Positions 1 through 7,458 are shown, numbered from the stretch's first letter. The stretch is DNA of 64,000 bases from an uncultured bacterium (GCA_902763805.1 CACWTN010000001.1:195069-259068), one strand, 5' to 3'. The notes: a model not told the origin generated them from the letters alone. Numbers and translations: made by a program.

Positions 1-439
1 AGAAATTTAGCTTAGTTCCCGCGTCAGGAATTTTAACCATATCCAAAACCTCTTTTGCCTTCCTTTTTGCCTGATGGTGAGAAACGTGTGTATGCACCCT
101 TATTGACTCTATTAACTGGTTTCCGACAGTATAAAGCGGATTAAGCGAAGTCATCGGGTCCTGAGGAATAAGCGCAATTTTATTTCCTCTAAGTTCTCTC
201 ATTTGTTTTTCTGTTGAATAAAGCAGGTTTTCACCATTAAAAATTACCTCACCACTCTTTATAACGGCAGATTTCGGAAGAAGCCTTATAATTGACATCG
301 CCGTCATTGTTTTTCCGCAGCCGGATTCTCCTGCAAGGGCTCTCATTTCAGCTTTATTCAGAATTAAATTTACATCATAAAGCGCCTGATTTTCACCAAA
401 AAACAAATTTAGATTTTTTATTTCCACAAGTTTGTCCAT
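1..439 (-). CDS. Oligopeptide/dipeptide ABC transporter ATP-binding protein (DppD/OppD-like), 3' end cut by window edge
   Basis: The reverse strand from the ATG at 439 translates as an open frame of 146 codons running off the left edge. It starts MDKLVEIKNLNLFFGE, has a Walker A loop GESGCGKT near residue 38 and the Q-loop IPQDPMTSLNP typical of the peptide/nickel subfamily of ABC ATPases. Such proteins energise import of peptides through an inner-membrane permease pair. Only the N-terminal half is present, so the signature and Walker B motifs cannot be checked, and the substrate cannot be read from this fragment. It is divergent from mtnP. Confidence 0.85.
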   Translation of the reverse strand, partial: MDKLVEIKNLNLFFGENQALYDVNLILNKAEMRALAGESGCGKTMTAMSIIRLLPKSAVIKSGEVIFNGENLLYSTEKQMRELRGNKIALIPQDPMTSLNPLYTVGNQLIESIRVHTHVSHHQAKRKAKEVLDMVKIPDAGTKLNF

Positions 440-522
440 AATAAATATTATTCTTATTTCTGACTCTCCAGTCAATAGACCTGCAGGAGTAATTGAATGT
501 ATTATACAAAATCGGATAATTA

Positions 523-531
523 TGCTAAAAT
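523..531 (+). promoter_or_regulatory. Extended -10 promoter element of mtnP
   Basis: TGCTAAAAT fits the extended -10 consensus TGnTATAAT and lies 39 nt before the mtnP ATG. No good -35 hexamer is visible 17 nt upstream, as expected for an extended -10 promoter. Confidence 0.5.
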
Positions 532-570
532 AAACATATTGGTTTTTATTTAATAAGAAAGGGTATATTT

Positions 571-1371
571 ATGGAAAAATTGGCAGATATCGGTGTTTTT
601 GGCGGTTCAGGTTTTTATAATTTTCTGGATGACATAAAAGAAGTTCAGGTAGAAACACCTTACGGTATGCCTTCTGACAGCCTGTTTATCGGCAAAATAG
701 GCGAACACAAAGTTGCATTTATGCCTCGCCACGGAAGAAAACATACAATATTACCTCATCTTATTAACTACAGAGCAAACGTCTGGGCAATGAAAGAAGT
801 CGGCTGTAAAAGAGTTATATCTCCATGTGCCGCAGGGAGTTTACAAAAACACGTTGAACCCGGACATTTCGTAATTTGCGACCAGTTTGTCGACTGGACA
901 GACGGCAGAAAATCAACCTTCTTTGAAGGTCCTGTTGTAACACACCCGTCTGCAGCTGAAACATATTGCCCCGAACTCAGAAAAATTGCTATAGATACAG
1001 CGAAAGAGCTTGGAATAACAGTTCACGAAACAGGTACGGTTGTGGTTATTAACGGACCTAGATTTTCAACTAAAGCAGAATCAAAGTTCTTTACAAATCA
1101 GGGTTGGGAAGTAATTAATATGACAGCATTTCCTGAAGCATATCTTGTAAAAGAAGCTGATATGTGTCCGCTTAATATTTCGCTTATCACAGACTACGAC
1201 GCAGGTTTGGTAGGAGATGTTCCTCCTGTTTCCCACGGTGCGGTTATTGAAGTATTCAATAATAACATTCACAACCTCAAAAAATTATTATTCACAATGA
1301 TTGAAAGAATCCCTGTCGACAATGACAAGTGCGATTGCAGAAATACCAAAAAGAATTCTCAGCTTCACTAG
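571..1371 (+). CDS. mtnP: S-methyl-5'-thioadenosine phosphorylase
   Basis: This 266-residue cytosolic protein of the PNP/MTAP family cleaves methylthioadenosine with phosphate to adenine and methylthioribose-1-phosphate, recycling the by-product of polyamine synthesis. Visible family motifs are the phosphate loop GVFGGSGFY (8-16), MPRHGRKHT with the phosphate-binding RH (50-58), SPCAAGSL (84-91), and NGPRFSTKAES followed by the substrate-binding INMTAFPEA. The C-terminus carries a CDC motif (residues 254-256), reminiscent of the CXC motif of archaeal MTAP-II and PNP enzymes. The start has an AAGAAAGGG ribosome site. yggT follows after 8 nt. A nucleoside phosphorylase with other purine specificity is possible because the motif reads TAFPEA. 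Confidence 0.9.
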   Translation: MEKLADIGVFGGSGFYNFLDDIKEVQVETPYGMPSDSLFIGKIGEHKVAFMPRHGRKHTILPHLINYRANVWAMKEVGCKRVISPCAAGSLQKHVEPGHFVICDQFVDWTDGRKSTFFEGPVVTHPSAAETYCPELRKIAIDTAKELGITVHETGTVVVINGPRFSTKAESKFFTNQGWEVINMTAFPEAYLVKEADMCPLNISLITDYDAGLVGDVPPVSHGAVIEVFNNNIHNLKKLLFTMIERIPVDNDKCDCRNTKKNSQLH

Positions 1372-1379
1372 GAGGGATT

Positions 1380-1646
1380 ATGATATCAAGATTTATAAAT
1401 CAGTTATTCTATTTTTATTATCTTTTATTAATAATCAGAATATTCCTAACCTGGATACCAAATATCGATTGGGATTCACAGCCTTTTGCGGTAATGCGTT
1501 CGCTTACAGACCCGTTTTTGAACATATTCAGGGGAATAATCCCGCCCATTGGAGGAATGCTTGATATTTCACCAATTATAGCTTTTGTAGCACTTCAGTT
1601 TTTGCAAATTATTATTAACTGGCTGCTTGGGGGTTTGGGTTTATAA
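1380..1646 (+). CDS. YggT family membrane protein
   Basis: An 88-residue protein with two hydrophobic segments (about 5-25 and 60-85) flanking the conserved LTDPFLNIFRGIIPPIGG motif of the YggT family. Members sit in the inner membrane of bacteria and chloroplasts and have been linked to division-site, osmotic or nucleoid functions; the role here is not readable. The ATG at 1380 is chosen because GGAGGG (1371-1376) is a strong ribosome site, although the frame is open 17 codons further upstream. Its last 6 bases overlap the 3' end of convergent rpe. Confidence 0.85.
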   Translation: MISRFINQLFYFYYLLLIIRIFLTWIPNIDWDSQPFAVMRSLTDPFLNIFRGIIPPIGGMLDISPIIAFVALQFLQIIINWLLGGLGL

Positions 1647-2288
1647 TAAACTTTGAATTGCCTGTTTATAGTCTTTGCTTCCGTATATGTAACTTCCTGC
1701 AACAAGAGAGGTTGCACCTAAGGACTTGCATATTTTTGCCGTAATATTATTAACACCGCCATCGACTTGTATAATTAAGTTTTCCGTAGCTTTTTCTTTT
1801 ATTTGCGGTATTTTCATGGCGCATTCGTGCATGAACTCCTGACCGCCAAACCCAGGCTCTACCGTCATAACAAGAACCAAATCGACAAGAGGTAAGTATT
1901 CAAAAATTTCTTTTGCTTCCGTTTTGGGCTTTATTGATATACCCGCCTTTATTCCAAAACTCTTTATAAGCGAAATAACCTCTTTTACTTCGTCAGAACT
2001 TTTACAGGCTTCATAATGAAAAGTCAAAATATCAGCACCCGACTCAGCAAACGGTTTAATATATTTTGCCGGATTTTCTATCATAAGATGGGTATCAAGT
2101 ATCAAGTCTGTTGTTTTTCTTAATGATTTCACAACAGGGACGCCTATCGTAATATTAGGAACAAAATGCCCATCCATAACATCAATATGAATCCATTCCG
2201 CCCCCGCTTCCCGTACGGCAGAAATTTCTTTTTCAAGATTTGAAAAGTCAGCAGATAAAATTGATGGTGATATAATAATTTTGTTCAT
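1641..2288 (-). CDS. rpe: Ribulose-phosphate 3-epimerase
   Basis: A 215-residue TIM-barrel enzyme that interconverts ribulose-5-phosphate and xylulose-5-phosphate in the pentose phosphate pathway. Family motifs are SPSILSADFSNLE, the metal-binding WIHIDVMDGHFVPN, DTHLMIENP, VMTVEPGFGGQEF and QVDGGVN, in the right order. The start MNKIIISPS at 2288 gives the usual length; a seven-codon upstream extension has no ribosome site. The chosen ATG lies 7 nt after an extended -10 (TGATAGAAT), so the mRNA may be leaderless. Confidence 0.93.
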   Translation of the reverse strand: MNKIIISPSILSADFSNLEKEISAVREAGAEWIHIDVMDGHFVPNITIGVPVVKSLRKTTDLILDTHLMIENPAKYIKPFAESGADILTFHYEACKSSDEVKEVISLIKSFGIKAGISIKPKTEAKEIFEYLPLVDLVLVMTVEPGFGGQEFMHECAMKIPQIKEKATENLIIQVDGGVNNITAKICKSLGATSLVAGSYIYGSKDYKQAIQSLL

Positions 2289-2295
2289 ATATCTA

Positions 2296-2304
2296 ATTCT
2301 ATCA
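2296..2304 (-). promoter_or_regulatory. Extended -10 promoter of rpe, near-leaderless
   Basis: On the minus strand TGATAGAAT ends 7 nt before the rpe ATG at 2288 and no Shine-Dalgarno sequence lies between, so transcription would begin at or next to the start codon. Confidence 0.5.
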
Positions 2305-2369
2305 CACATGTTGATATTTGGGGATATTTTTAGTAAAATATCAAAGGGAAAAGATAAGGAATAGTTAAA

Positions 2370-2726
2370 ATGGAAGACGTAGAAGCATTACAAGATTATT
2401 TCAAAAAAATACAAAAAGCTATCGACAATGCAGATTTTACTTTATTTAAATATAAATTCGTAAAAAAGACCAGAATGGATGACCTTCTGGTTTGTACACT
2501 TGCTGTTATGCCGGAAGTGTTCAAAAATGCTATGAAAAAAAGATTACAACTTGATTTGTTTCCTTCGGTTTCTTGTTATAATCGGCTTTCTAAGCTTGTG
2601 AAAAAAACTTTTGCACTTATTCCCGATTATTACATGATTAACTTTTATGAGGCGAATACCATGCTTAAAAATATCAAGCTGAATCTTGAAAGCGATATAA
2701 AAAAATTGGAAGAACAATCTATATAG
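2370..2726 (+). CDS. Conserved hypothetical protein, paralogue of the downstream coiled-coil protein
   Basis: A 118-residue soluble, lysine-rich protein with a ribosome site (AAGGAA) upstream. I do not recognise the family. Residues about 17-56 (DNADFTLFKYKFVKKTRMDD then LLVCTLAVMPEVFKNA) align with residues about 17-58 of the next gene (DKGFSPFGYFSVVKKDTVMD then LLDRLYAALPDEIKEA): shared aromatic-FxxF-VKK-MDLL-L-(M/L)P pattern. It lacks the long coiled coil of that neighbour. The tandem layout 77 nt apart suggests duplication of a small N-terminal module. No catalytic motif, signal peptide or membrane segment is visible. Confidence 0.7.
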   Translation: MEDVEALQDYFKKIQKAIDNADFTLFKYKFVKKTRMDDLLVCTLAVMPEVFKNAMKKRLQLDLFPSVSCYNRLSKLVKKTFALIPDYYMINFYEANTMLKNIKLNLESDIKKLEEQSI

Positions 2727-2803
2727 TACATGCGTTGACTTTTGCAAACCGACTGATGTACAATTCTAGTAACTATCATTAAAGCAGATATACGGAGTAG
2801 AAA

Positions 2804-3403
2804 ATGAATTCACAACAAGATGTTATATACGGACTAATGGCTGATTTGGAAGATGCTTTAGACAAAGGTTTTTCGCCTTTTGGATATTTTTCTGTCGTTA
2901 AAAAAGATACAGTTATGGATTTGTTAGACAGATTATATGCAGCTCTCCCTGATGAGATAAAAGAAGCAAGAGCTTTGCTCAGAAGAAAAGAAGAACTTCA
3001 GTATGAAGCACAGCAGAAAGCTGAGAAAATCATTGCAGACGCTCAGGGTGAAGCTAACAGATTACTGAGTGAATCAGACATTTTGCGTTCAGTTCAGAAA
3101 GAAGCTGAAAAAATTAAAGAACAGGTTATTAATGATTGTGAAGAAATCAAAAGAAAAGCTATTGATGAAGCTGATGCCATCCGCACTCAGGCAATAGATG
3201 AAGCAAACAGAATAAAAGACGGTTCTTCTGCTATGTCTGAACAAATCCTTGCAGGTCTTGAACAAAACCTTGCACAAATGCAGGAAATTGTTAAAAACGG
3301 CCAGGTTGCTCTTGAAAAACGCCGCATGGAATCAGATGAAATTATCAGAAACAGTTATGCAAGCCAACGTCCCGAATACGCTCAGGATTACAGAATGCAA
3401 TAA
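2804..3403 (+). CDS. Coiled-coil protein related to the ATP synthase B/H-subunit-like (COG2811-type) family
   Basis: This 199-residue protein begins with a short globular module (1-62) containing VVKKDTVMDLLDRLYAALP and DEIKEARALLRR, followed by a long, highly charged coiled coil (about 62-185) rich in E-A-x-R/K-I repeats. The layout resembles the widespread Firmicutes and cyanobacterial proteins annotated as ATPase or V-type H subunit-like, with a VDRDEILELIDEIRASLPEE-type N-terminus. No membrane segment is seen, so it is not the b subunit of ATP synthase. A scaffold or DivIVA-like role is possible but not shown. A ribosome site CGGAG precedes the ATG and a strong terminator follows. Confidence 0.75.
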   Translation: MNSQQDVIYGLMADLEDALDKGFSPFGYFSVVKKDTVMDLLDRLYAALPDEIKEARALLRRKEELQYEAQQKAEKIIADAQGEANRLLSESDILRSVQKEAEKIKEQVINDCEEIKRKAIDEADAIRTQAIDEANRIKDGSSAMSEQILAGLEQNLAQMQEIVKNGQVALEKRRMESDEIIRNSYASQRPEYAQDYRMQ

Positions 3404-3420
3404 CAAAAAGTTTGAATAAT

Positions 3421-3453
3421 AAAAAAAGCGGTGATTTAAAATCACCGCTTTTT
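3421..3453. terminator. Bidirectional Rho-independent terminator
   Basis: AAAAGCGGTGATT and AATCACCGCTTTTT form a long perfect stem with a 3-nt loop and A/T runs on both sides. It serves the convergent genes ending at 3403 (+) and 3496 (-). Confidence 0.9.
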
Positions 3454-3495
3454 TTATCAATTTTTCAATAAATTCGTTCAACAGACCAAACTCTG

Positions 3496-3693
3496 TCAAC
3501 CCCTTTTTACGACGGTTGTAATCTGTTCACCATAGCTGTTAACACAGCCGTTTGTTTCCTCTATAGTATATGTTACTTCACTGTCTTCGGATTTTTGTTG
3601 TTCCGCAAACTTTTCTGCATCGGATAAATCTTTAAATTCTCCTGCCATATCAGGCTCAAAATATGATGGTTTATCAATATAAACTTGATACAT
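3496..3693 (-). CDS. Small hypothetical protein, 65 residues
   Basis: The frame has a near-ideal ribosome site (AAGGAGG, 6 nt before the ATG) and lies alone between two terminated units, so it is probably real. The protein is acidic (DMAGEFKDLSDAEKFAEQQK) with a single cysteine and no signal or membrane segment. I do not recognise the family. Confidence 0.65.
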   Translation of the reverse strand: MYQVYIDKPSYFEPDMAGEFKDLSDAEKFAEQQKSEDSEVTYTIEETNGCVNSYGEQITTVVKRG

Positions 3694-3749
3694 AGTATCC
3701 TCCTTTTTCTTTAACTATATTATAAAACCTGAAATATAAAAATGCAAAG

Positions 3750-5426
3750 CTAAGAAGCAATCGGCATATACACCTTTACACAAAAACCCGCTTCTTCATT
3801 TGAATACAATCTGATTTCCCCGTTCATTGCTTCAACAAGCCCTTTAACAATATACAATCCCAGGCCTGTACCTCTTGTCGTACGGGTTGTAGAATCATCA
3901 AGGCGTGTAAATTTATCAAACAGAGTTTTCAGCTTTTCTCTGGGGATAATATCGTATTCATTTTGTACGCTTACGACAAGCTTATTATTCTCAACTTCGC
4001 AGTTTATCGTTACAGGCGTTTCATCTTTTGCATACTTAATTGCATTCTCAATAAGGTTAACAAAAACCTGTTCAATTCTGTCATTATCAGCAAGAATTTC
4101 GGTTGTACATTCACTTGCATTATTTATAATTTCTTTTCCTGCATCATTTTTAACAAGCAGAATAGAATTTTCTATTATCGTATTAACAGGCAGATTAACC
4201 ATATTAAAATTAAGTTTTGCGCCTTCTATATCAGGTATAACAAGTAAATCTTCTATCATTCTTTTCAGCCTTTCCGACTGGCGTTTAATGATTTTAAGTG
4301 ATTTTTGCCTTGTTTCCTCATCTATTTCAATATCCTGACGGAGAAGCCTTGATGTATAACCCTGAATACTTGTAAGCGGAGTTCTGAATTCATGGCTTAC
4401 GGTATCAATCATATTTGAACGAAATTCATCAAGCTGTTTTAGCTCTTTGTTCTTCTTCTTTATTTGAACATAAGACTTGTGAATCTGGTTAATCATTCTG
4501 TTGAACTCTGTTCCGAGAAAAACTATCTCAAAAGGCGTGAAAACATTGGTTAATAGACGAATTCGTCTTTCATAGTTTCCTTTTGATATCGCTATTATCG
4601 CCTTGAAAAGCTGACGAATATTGATATACAGGTATGATGTATATAAACCTACAACAAAGAATACCGAAAGAATTGTAACAATGATGGAAAGTATGATTTT
4701 ATCGCGGTTATAGTCGATAATATTTTTCTTCATATCCTCTGTTGTGTTTACAATAATCAATGCGTCTGGATTTGATTTTTTCAGGTACACCAGAGGTTTA
4801 TTTTTTACACTGCCAAAAATAACCGGCTCATCTTCTCTCAGGTTCTTGGGCAGCTGGGCAAGACTATTTTCAAAGTCATTTTTGTTGTATTTGCTTGAAG
4901 CAATCAGCTCTCTTGTTTTGCCGTCAAGAACATAAATCTGACGGTTATCTTCCGTCAGAGTTTTAAACCAGTCCTGTTTAAGAGTTTCCATGTCTAAAAT
5001 TGCCACAAGGGTTCTTTTATCACTAAGCTCCCGGACAAATACAGCATAATTATCCTGAATACTATAAGCTTTGTACTGTTCAAGTTTTTCTTTGGAGTTA
5101 ACAATTGTCAGCTCCTTGTAAAACGGCATACTTTTAATGACATCGTCAAGATATCTCTGTTCCTGCTCAGGGTTTTTATAAAACTCCAGAGTTGATATAA
5201 CCTGATTAAGTTCATTGTTAATTGATTGTTCAAAAACATCTATTTCCTGTGAAACAATTTTTGAAATCAATGTCGCAGCATCTCTAAACTGTGCACGGGT
5301 AGATTGCTGGTTGACGTTATTGATAATGATTCCGCTTATTGTCATAGGAACCAGCACAGCAAAAAATATAACAATTATTATTTGCTCTGCAATTTTCAGA
5401 CGACGTTTTGAAAAGAATTGAACCAT
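3750..5426 (-). CDS. Membrane sensor histidine kinase with extracytoplasmic sensor domain
   Basis: A 558-residue kinase: TM1 at about 15-35, an extracytoplasmic Cache-like sensor (40-240), TM2 at 244-267, HAMP (268-322), HisKA with phospho-acceptor H345 in DTVSHEFRTPLTS, and an ATPase domain with N box LIENAIKYA (N461) and G2 box GTGLGL (519-524). The G1 box, normally DxGxG, reads NEYDI (489-493), so nucleotide binding may be altered, although F-box DKFTRLDD is intact. No response regulator is adjacent. Its ATG lies exactly 6 nt after an extended -10 with no ribosome site, so a leaderless mRNA is predicted. Confidence 0.9.
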   Translation of the reverse strand: MVQFFSKRRLKIAEQIIIVIFFAVLVPMTISGIIINNVNQQSTRAQFRDAATLISKIVSQEIDVFEQSINNELNQVISTLEFYKNPEQEQRYLDDVIKSMPFYKELTIVNSKEKLEQYKAYSIQDNYAVFVRELSDKRTLVAILDMETLKQDWFKTLTEDNRQIYVLDGKTRELIASSKYNKNDFENSLAQLPKNLREDEPVIFGSVKNKPLVYLKKSNPDALIIVNTTEDMKKNIIDYNRDKIILSIIVTILSVFFVVGLYTSYLYINIRQLFKAIIAISKGNYERRIRLLTNVFTPFEIVFLGTEFNRMINQIHKSYVQIKKKNKELKQLDEFRSNMIDTVSHEFRTPLTSIQGYTSRLLRQDIEIDEETRQKSLKIIKRQSERLKRMIEDLLVIPDIEGAKLNFNMVNLPVNTIIENSILLVKNDAGKEIINNASECTTEILADNDRIEQVFVNLIENAIKYAKDETPVTINCEVENNKLVVSVQNEYDIIPREKLKTLFDKFTRLDDSTTRTTRGTGLGLYIVKGLVEAMNGEIRLYSNEEAGFCVKVYMPIAS

Positions 5427-5432
5427 GCAATT

Positions 5433-5441
5433 ATTTTAACA
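5433..5441 (-). promoter_or_regulatory. Extended -10 promoter, leaderless start
   Basis: TGTTAAAAT on the minus strand ends 6 nt before the kinase ATG at 5426; the expected transcription start is the A of the ATG. Confidence 0.6.
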
Positions 5442-5459
5442 TAAAATCAGTTTCTCGTT

Positions 5460-6278
5460 TTAATTAAACTCTATTTCATTCAATTTTTGATAAATTGTTG
5501 AAATACATATATAAAAAATATCTTTGGGACAAGTCATATCGCATGCTTCAAAATCGGGAAGCATAAATTCAAATGAAAAACCTGTATTATACAAAATACC
5601 GTTTTCTTCTATCAACTCGGAGTTAATGAAACCCGTAAAATCTGCTTTGCCGTCAATTAGCATTTTTTCCAGTTTAATCGAATAATCATCCAGCAAATCT
5701 TTTCTGATATTTCTGTGCGGGAAAGTCAGCAGATGTTTGCCGTCATAAATGGATATTATTTTGTATTTATTTCCTTTCAGGTATTTTTCAAGAAAAACAT
5801 TTTTTGCAACTTCACCCGATGTATTATAAATTTTTTCTTTTATACTGATAATTTCCTGCATGGAATTTGCAATTTTTAATATGCCATCCCCCTTAACAAG
5901 AACAGGAAACTCAACCGGCAGATTAATTATCGGCGGAATGTTTATCTTATATTCGGAAAGCATTTTTCTTGCATAATTATGGGACAAACCCAGCTCTGCC
6001 CATTTTGTAGTAACCGCAAAGCAATTTACAAAATACTGTTTCATTACATTTGCTATGCCTTCCAATATCCATTTTTCTTCTTCTACAAGTACAATATCTA
6101 TCTGAAGCGTTCTGCATTTCTGTGCAAGCTCTTTAAACGTATTAAATCTCAGACGCAGAGTATCGGGAATTTCTTCTTCCGAAGTAACATACAATTTATT
6201 CAGGTATTTTGAACCTTTTATTTGTTCAATATATTTACTTTGTTCGGTACTTACGATTAAAACATTCAGCTTCTGCAC
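5460..6278 (-). CDS. Degenerate PurD-like ATP-grasp protein
   Basis: The 272-residue protein follows the plan of glycinamide ribonucleotide synthetase (PurD) but is about 150 residues shorter. Similar pieces are the N-terminal NVLIVS, IDIVLVEEE (PurD: IDLxVVGPE), FPVLVKGDG, and FLEKYLKGNKYKIISIYDGK (PurD: EEFLxGEExSxxxxxDG). The glycine-rich ATP loop after VKGDG is missing and the metal-binding N-x-R-F-GDPE stretch reads YNTGFSFEFMLPD, so GAR synthetase activity is unlikely. A GTG start at 6278 is chosen because GGAGGG (6287-6292) sits 8 nt upstream; a GTG at 6287 would overlap that site. The gene overlaps the end of the PurN-like gene, indicating coupled translation. Function unknown. Confidence 0.65.
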   Translation of the reverse strand: MQKLNVLIVSTEQSKYIEQIKGSKYLNKLYVTSEEEIPDTLRLRFNTFKELAQKCRTLQIDIVLVEEEKWILEGIANVMKQYFVNCFAVTTKWAELGLSHNYARKMLSEYKINIPPIINLPVEFPVLVKGDGILKIANSMQEIISIKEKIYNTSGEVAKNVFLEKYLKGNKYKIISIYDGKHLLTFPHRNIRKDLLDDYSIKLEKMLIDGKADFTGFINSELIEENGILYNTGFSFEFMLPDFEACDMTCPKDIFYICISTIYQKLNEIEFN

Positions 6279-6742
6279 GATGAACACCCTCCGCAGTTAC
6301 CACTGCATCCGCCATGCATAAAACTTTGTATATCAAACTGCTCATTATCAATTATTTTTCTTGCCGTAACAGGCAAAATTACCTGTTCAAGATAATCCAT
6401 CTCTTTTTTTAACTCATCGTAATGAGTATCATTTTTTATAAAAACGGGGTACTGAGTAATAATATTTCCGTTTTCGATATTGTAAATTGTAATTCCAGAA
6501 ACCTTAACCCCTGCAAGAATAGCCTCTTTTTCAGGTTCGGCAGAATTAAATGCAGGCAAAAGTGAATGATGACAAACTATCCCTGACGCATCAAACTTTT
6601 CGGAACAAAGATTAACAACCAAATCGTAGTCTTTGCCGCCGCCGATTTCCGTCAAACACTCGACTTCGCAATCGGAAAGCGTATATTTGAGGGCATCTAT
6701 AACAGGCTTGTATTCTGAATATAAAACAGCTATTCTTTTCAT
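6266..6742 (-). CDS. PurN/formyltransferase-like protein with cysteine-rich tail
   Basis: The 158-residue protein contains the formyltransferase core pattern HSLLPAFNSAEPEKEAILAG, followed by VKVSGITIYNIENGNIITQY, as in PurN (NIHPSLLPAF and DGGPVILQ). The family histidine is kept (HH-SLLP) but the catalytic Asn of NIHPS is Val and the Asp before GGP is Glu, so normal GAR transformylase chemistry is doubtful. It is shorter than PurN (about 200). The tail HGGCSGNCGGCSSCRS holds four cysteines (C-x3-C-x2-C-x2-C), which could bind a metal or Fe-S cluster. It is the first gene of a two-gene operon with the PurD-like protein; its ATG lies 6 nt after an extended -10. Confidence 0.65.
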   Translation of the reverse strand: MKRIAVLYSEYKPVIDALKYTLSDCEVECLTEIGGGKDYDLVVNLCSEKFDASGIVCHHSLLPAFNSAEPEKEAILAGVKVSGITIYNIENGNIITQYPVFIKNDTHYDELKKEMDYLEQVILPVTARKIIDNEQFDIQSFMHGGCSGNCGGCSSCRS

Positions 6743-6748
6743 AAAAAT

Positions 6749-6757
6749 ATTATATCA
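6749..6757 (-). promoter_or_regulatory. Extended -10 promoter, leaderless start of the PurN/PurD-like operon
   Basis: TGATATAAT, a perfect extended -10, ends 6 nt before the ATG at 6742 with only ATTTTT between. Confidence 0.65.
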
Positions 6758-6812
6758 CGGCACAGAGTGGTTAATATAATTCATATTGTATAAAAAATCC
6801 TCAACATTGTTG

Positions 6813-6818
6813 TATAAT
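6813..6818 (+). promoter_or_regulatory. -10 element of the dCMP deaminase gene
   Basis: A perfect TATAAT 33 nt before the ATG at 6852. Unlike its divergent neighbour this gene has a leader with a ribosome site (AAAAGGA). Confidence 0.5.
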
Positions 6819-6851
6819 GTTTTTGTAATGGGCAAATAAAAAGGATAAATT

Positions 6852-7319
6852 ATGGGCATTATAGCTTGGAATGATTATTTTTTGGATATGGCAAAAACCT
6901 GTTCATCACGTTCAAACTGCCTGCGCGCGCAAGTCGGTGCAATAATTGTCGGGCAGGACAGAAAAATTAAAGCAACAGGATATAACGGAACACCTAGCGG
7001 AGTAGAATCCTGCTACGAGAGAGGTGAGTGCTACAGAATAAAAAATAACATTCCTTCAGGCACCTGTTACGAAACCTGCCGTTCAATTCATGCCGAACAA
7101 AACGCCATTATTCAGGCAGGGCAAGACCGTTGTATGGGTGCAACAATGTATATTTACGGACATAATTTTATCTGCATTCTCTGCAAACGCTTCATTGTTC
7201 AGGCAGGCATAAAAGATGTATACCTTAAAAAAGATGACCATTCGGAAATTCTGCACGTTTCTGTTGAAGATATAAAACGTGAACTGGAAGAAACCGGCAA
7301 ATACACAGCTGTTAACTAA
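6852..7319 (+). CDS. dCMP/cytidine deaminase family protein (ComEB-like)
   Basis: A 155-residue zinc deaminase that should convert dCMP to dUMP for thymidylate synthesis. Evidence: NCLRAQVGAII, ATGYNGTPSG, the zinc and proton-shuttle motif HAEQNAI (H and E catalytic) and a C-x2-C pair in ICILCKR. The usual PCxxC proline is Ile here. Extra cysteines in SCYERGECYRI and SGTCYETCRS match the additional zinc-binding insert seen in deoxycytidylate deaminases. Length fits the family. It is monocistronic and ends in a strong terminator. Confidence 0.9.
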   Translation: MGIIAWNDYFLDMAKTCSSRSNCLRAQVGAIIVGQDRKIKATGYNGTPSGVESCYERGECYRIKNNIPSGTCYETCRSIHAEQNAIIQAGQDRCMGATMYIYGHNFICILCKRFIVQAGIKDVYLKKDDHSEILHVSVEDIKRELEETGKYTAVN

Positions 7320-7321
7320 TA

Positions 7322-7346
7322 AAAAAAGGACTTTATAAGTCCTTTT
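7322..7346. terminator. Bidirectional terminator
   Basis: AAAAAGGACTT-TAT-AAGTCCTTTT forms a strong hairpin with A and T runs. On the plus strand it ends the deaminase gene; on the minus strand it would end the sigma-28 micro-unit starting near 7652. Confidence 0.85.
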
Positions 7347-7364
7347 ATGATAAATGTATATTTT

Positions 7365-7436
7365 TGAGTCTTATAGGGTTATGACTCATTTTATCGCCCG
7401 GAGAATTTTCTCCGTTTAGCATAGTCACCCCTGCAC
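7365..7436 (-). other. Structured 3' region with mutually exclusive pairings
   Basis: Downstream of the 48-residue ORF the transcript can form a closed arm in which GGGGTGACT (7423-7431) pairs with AGTCATAACCC (7376-7386), enclosing a hairpin CGGAGAAAATTCTCCG (7399-7414). The same AGTCA segment can instead pair with GACTC at 7366-7370 (loop ATAACCCTATAA). Nothing here matches a riboswitch I know. Together with the ORF and terminator this fills the stretch 7320-7606. Confidence 0.4.
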
Positions 7437-7458
7437 ATAGAGAAACTGTTTTGCTGAT

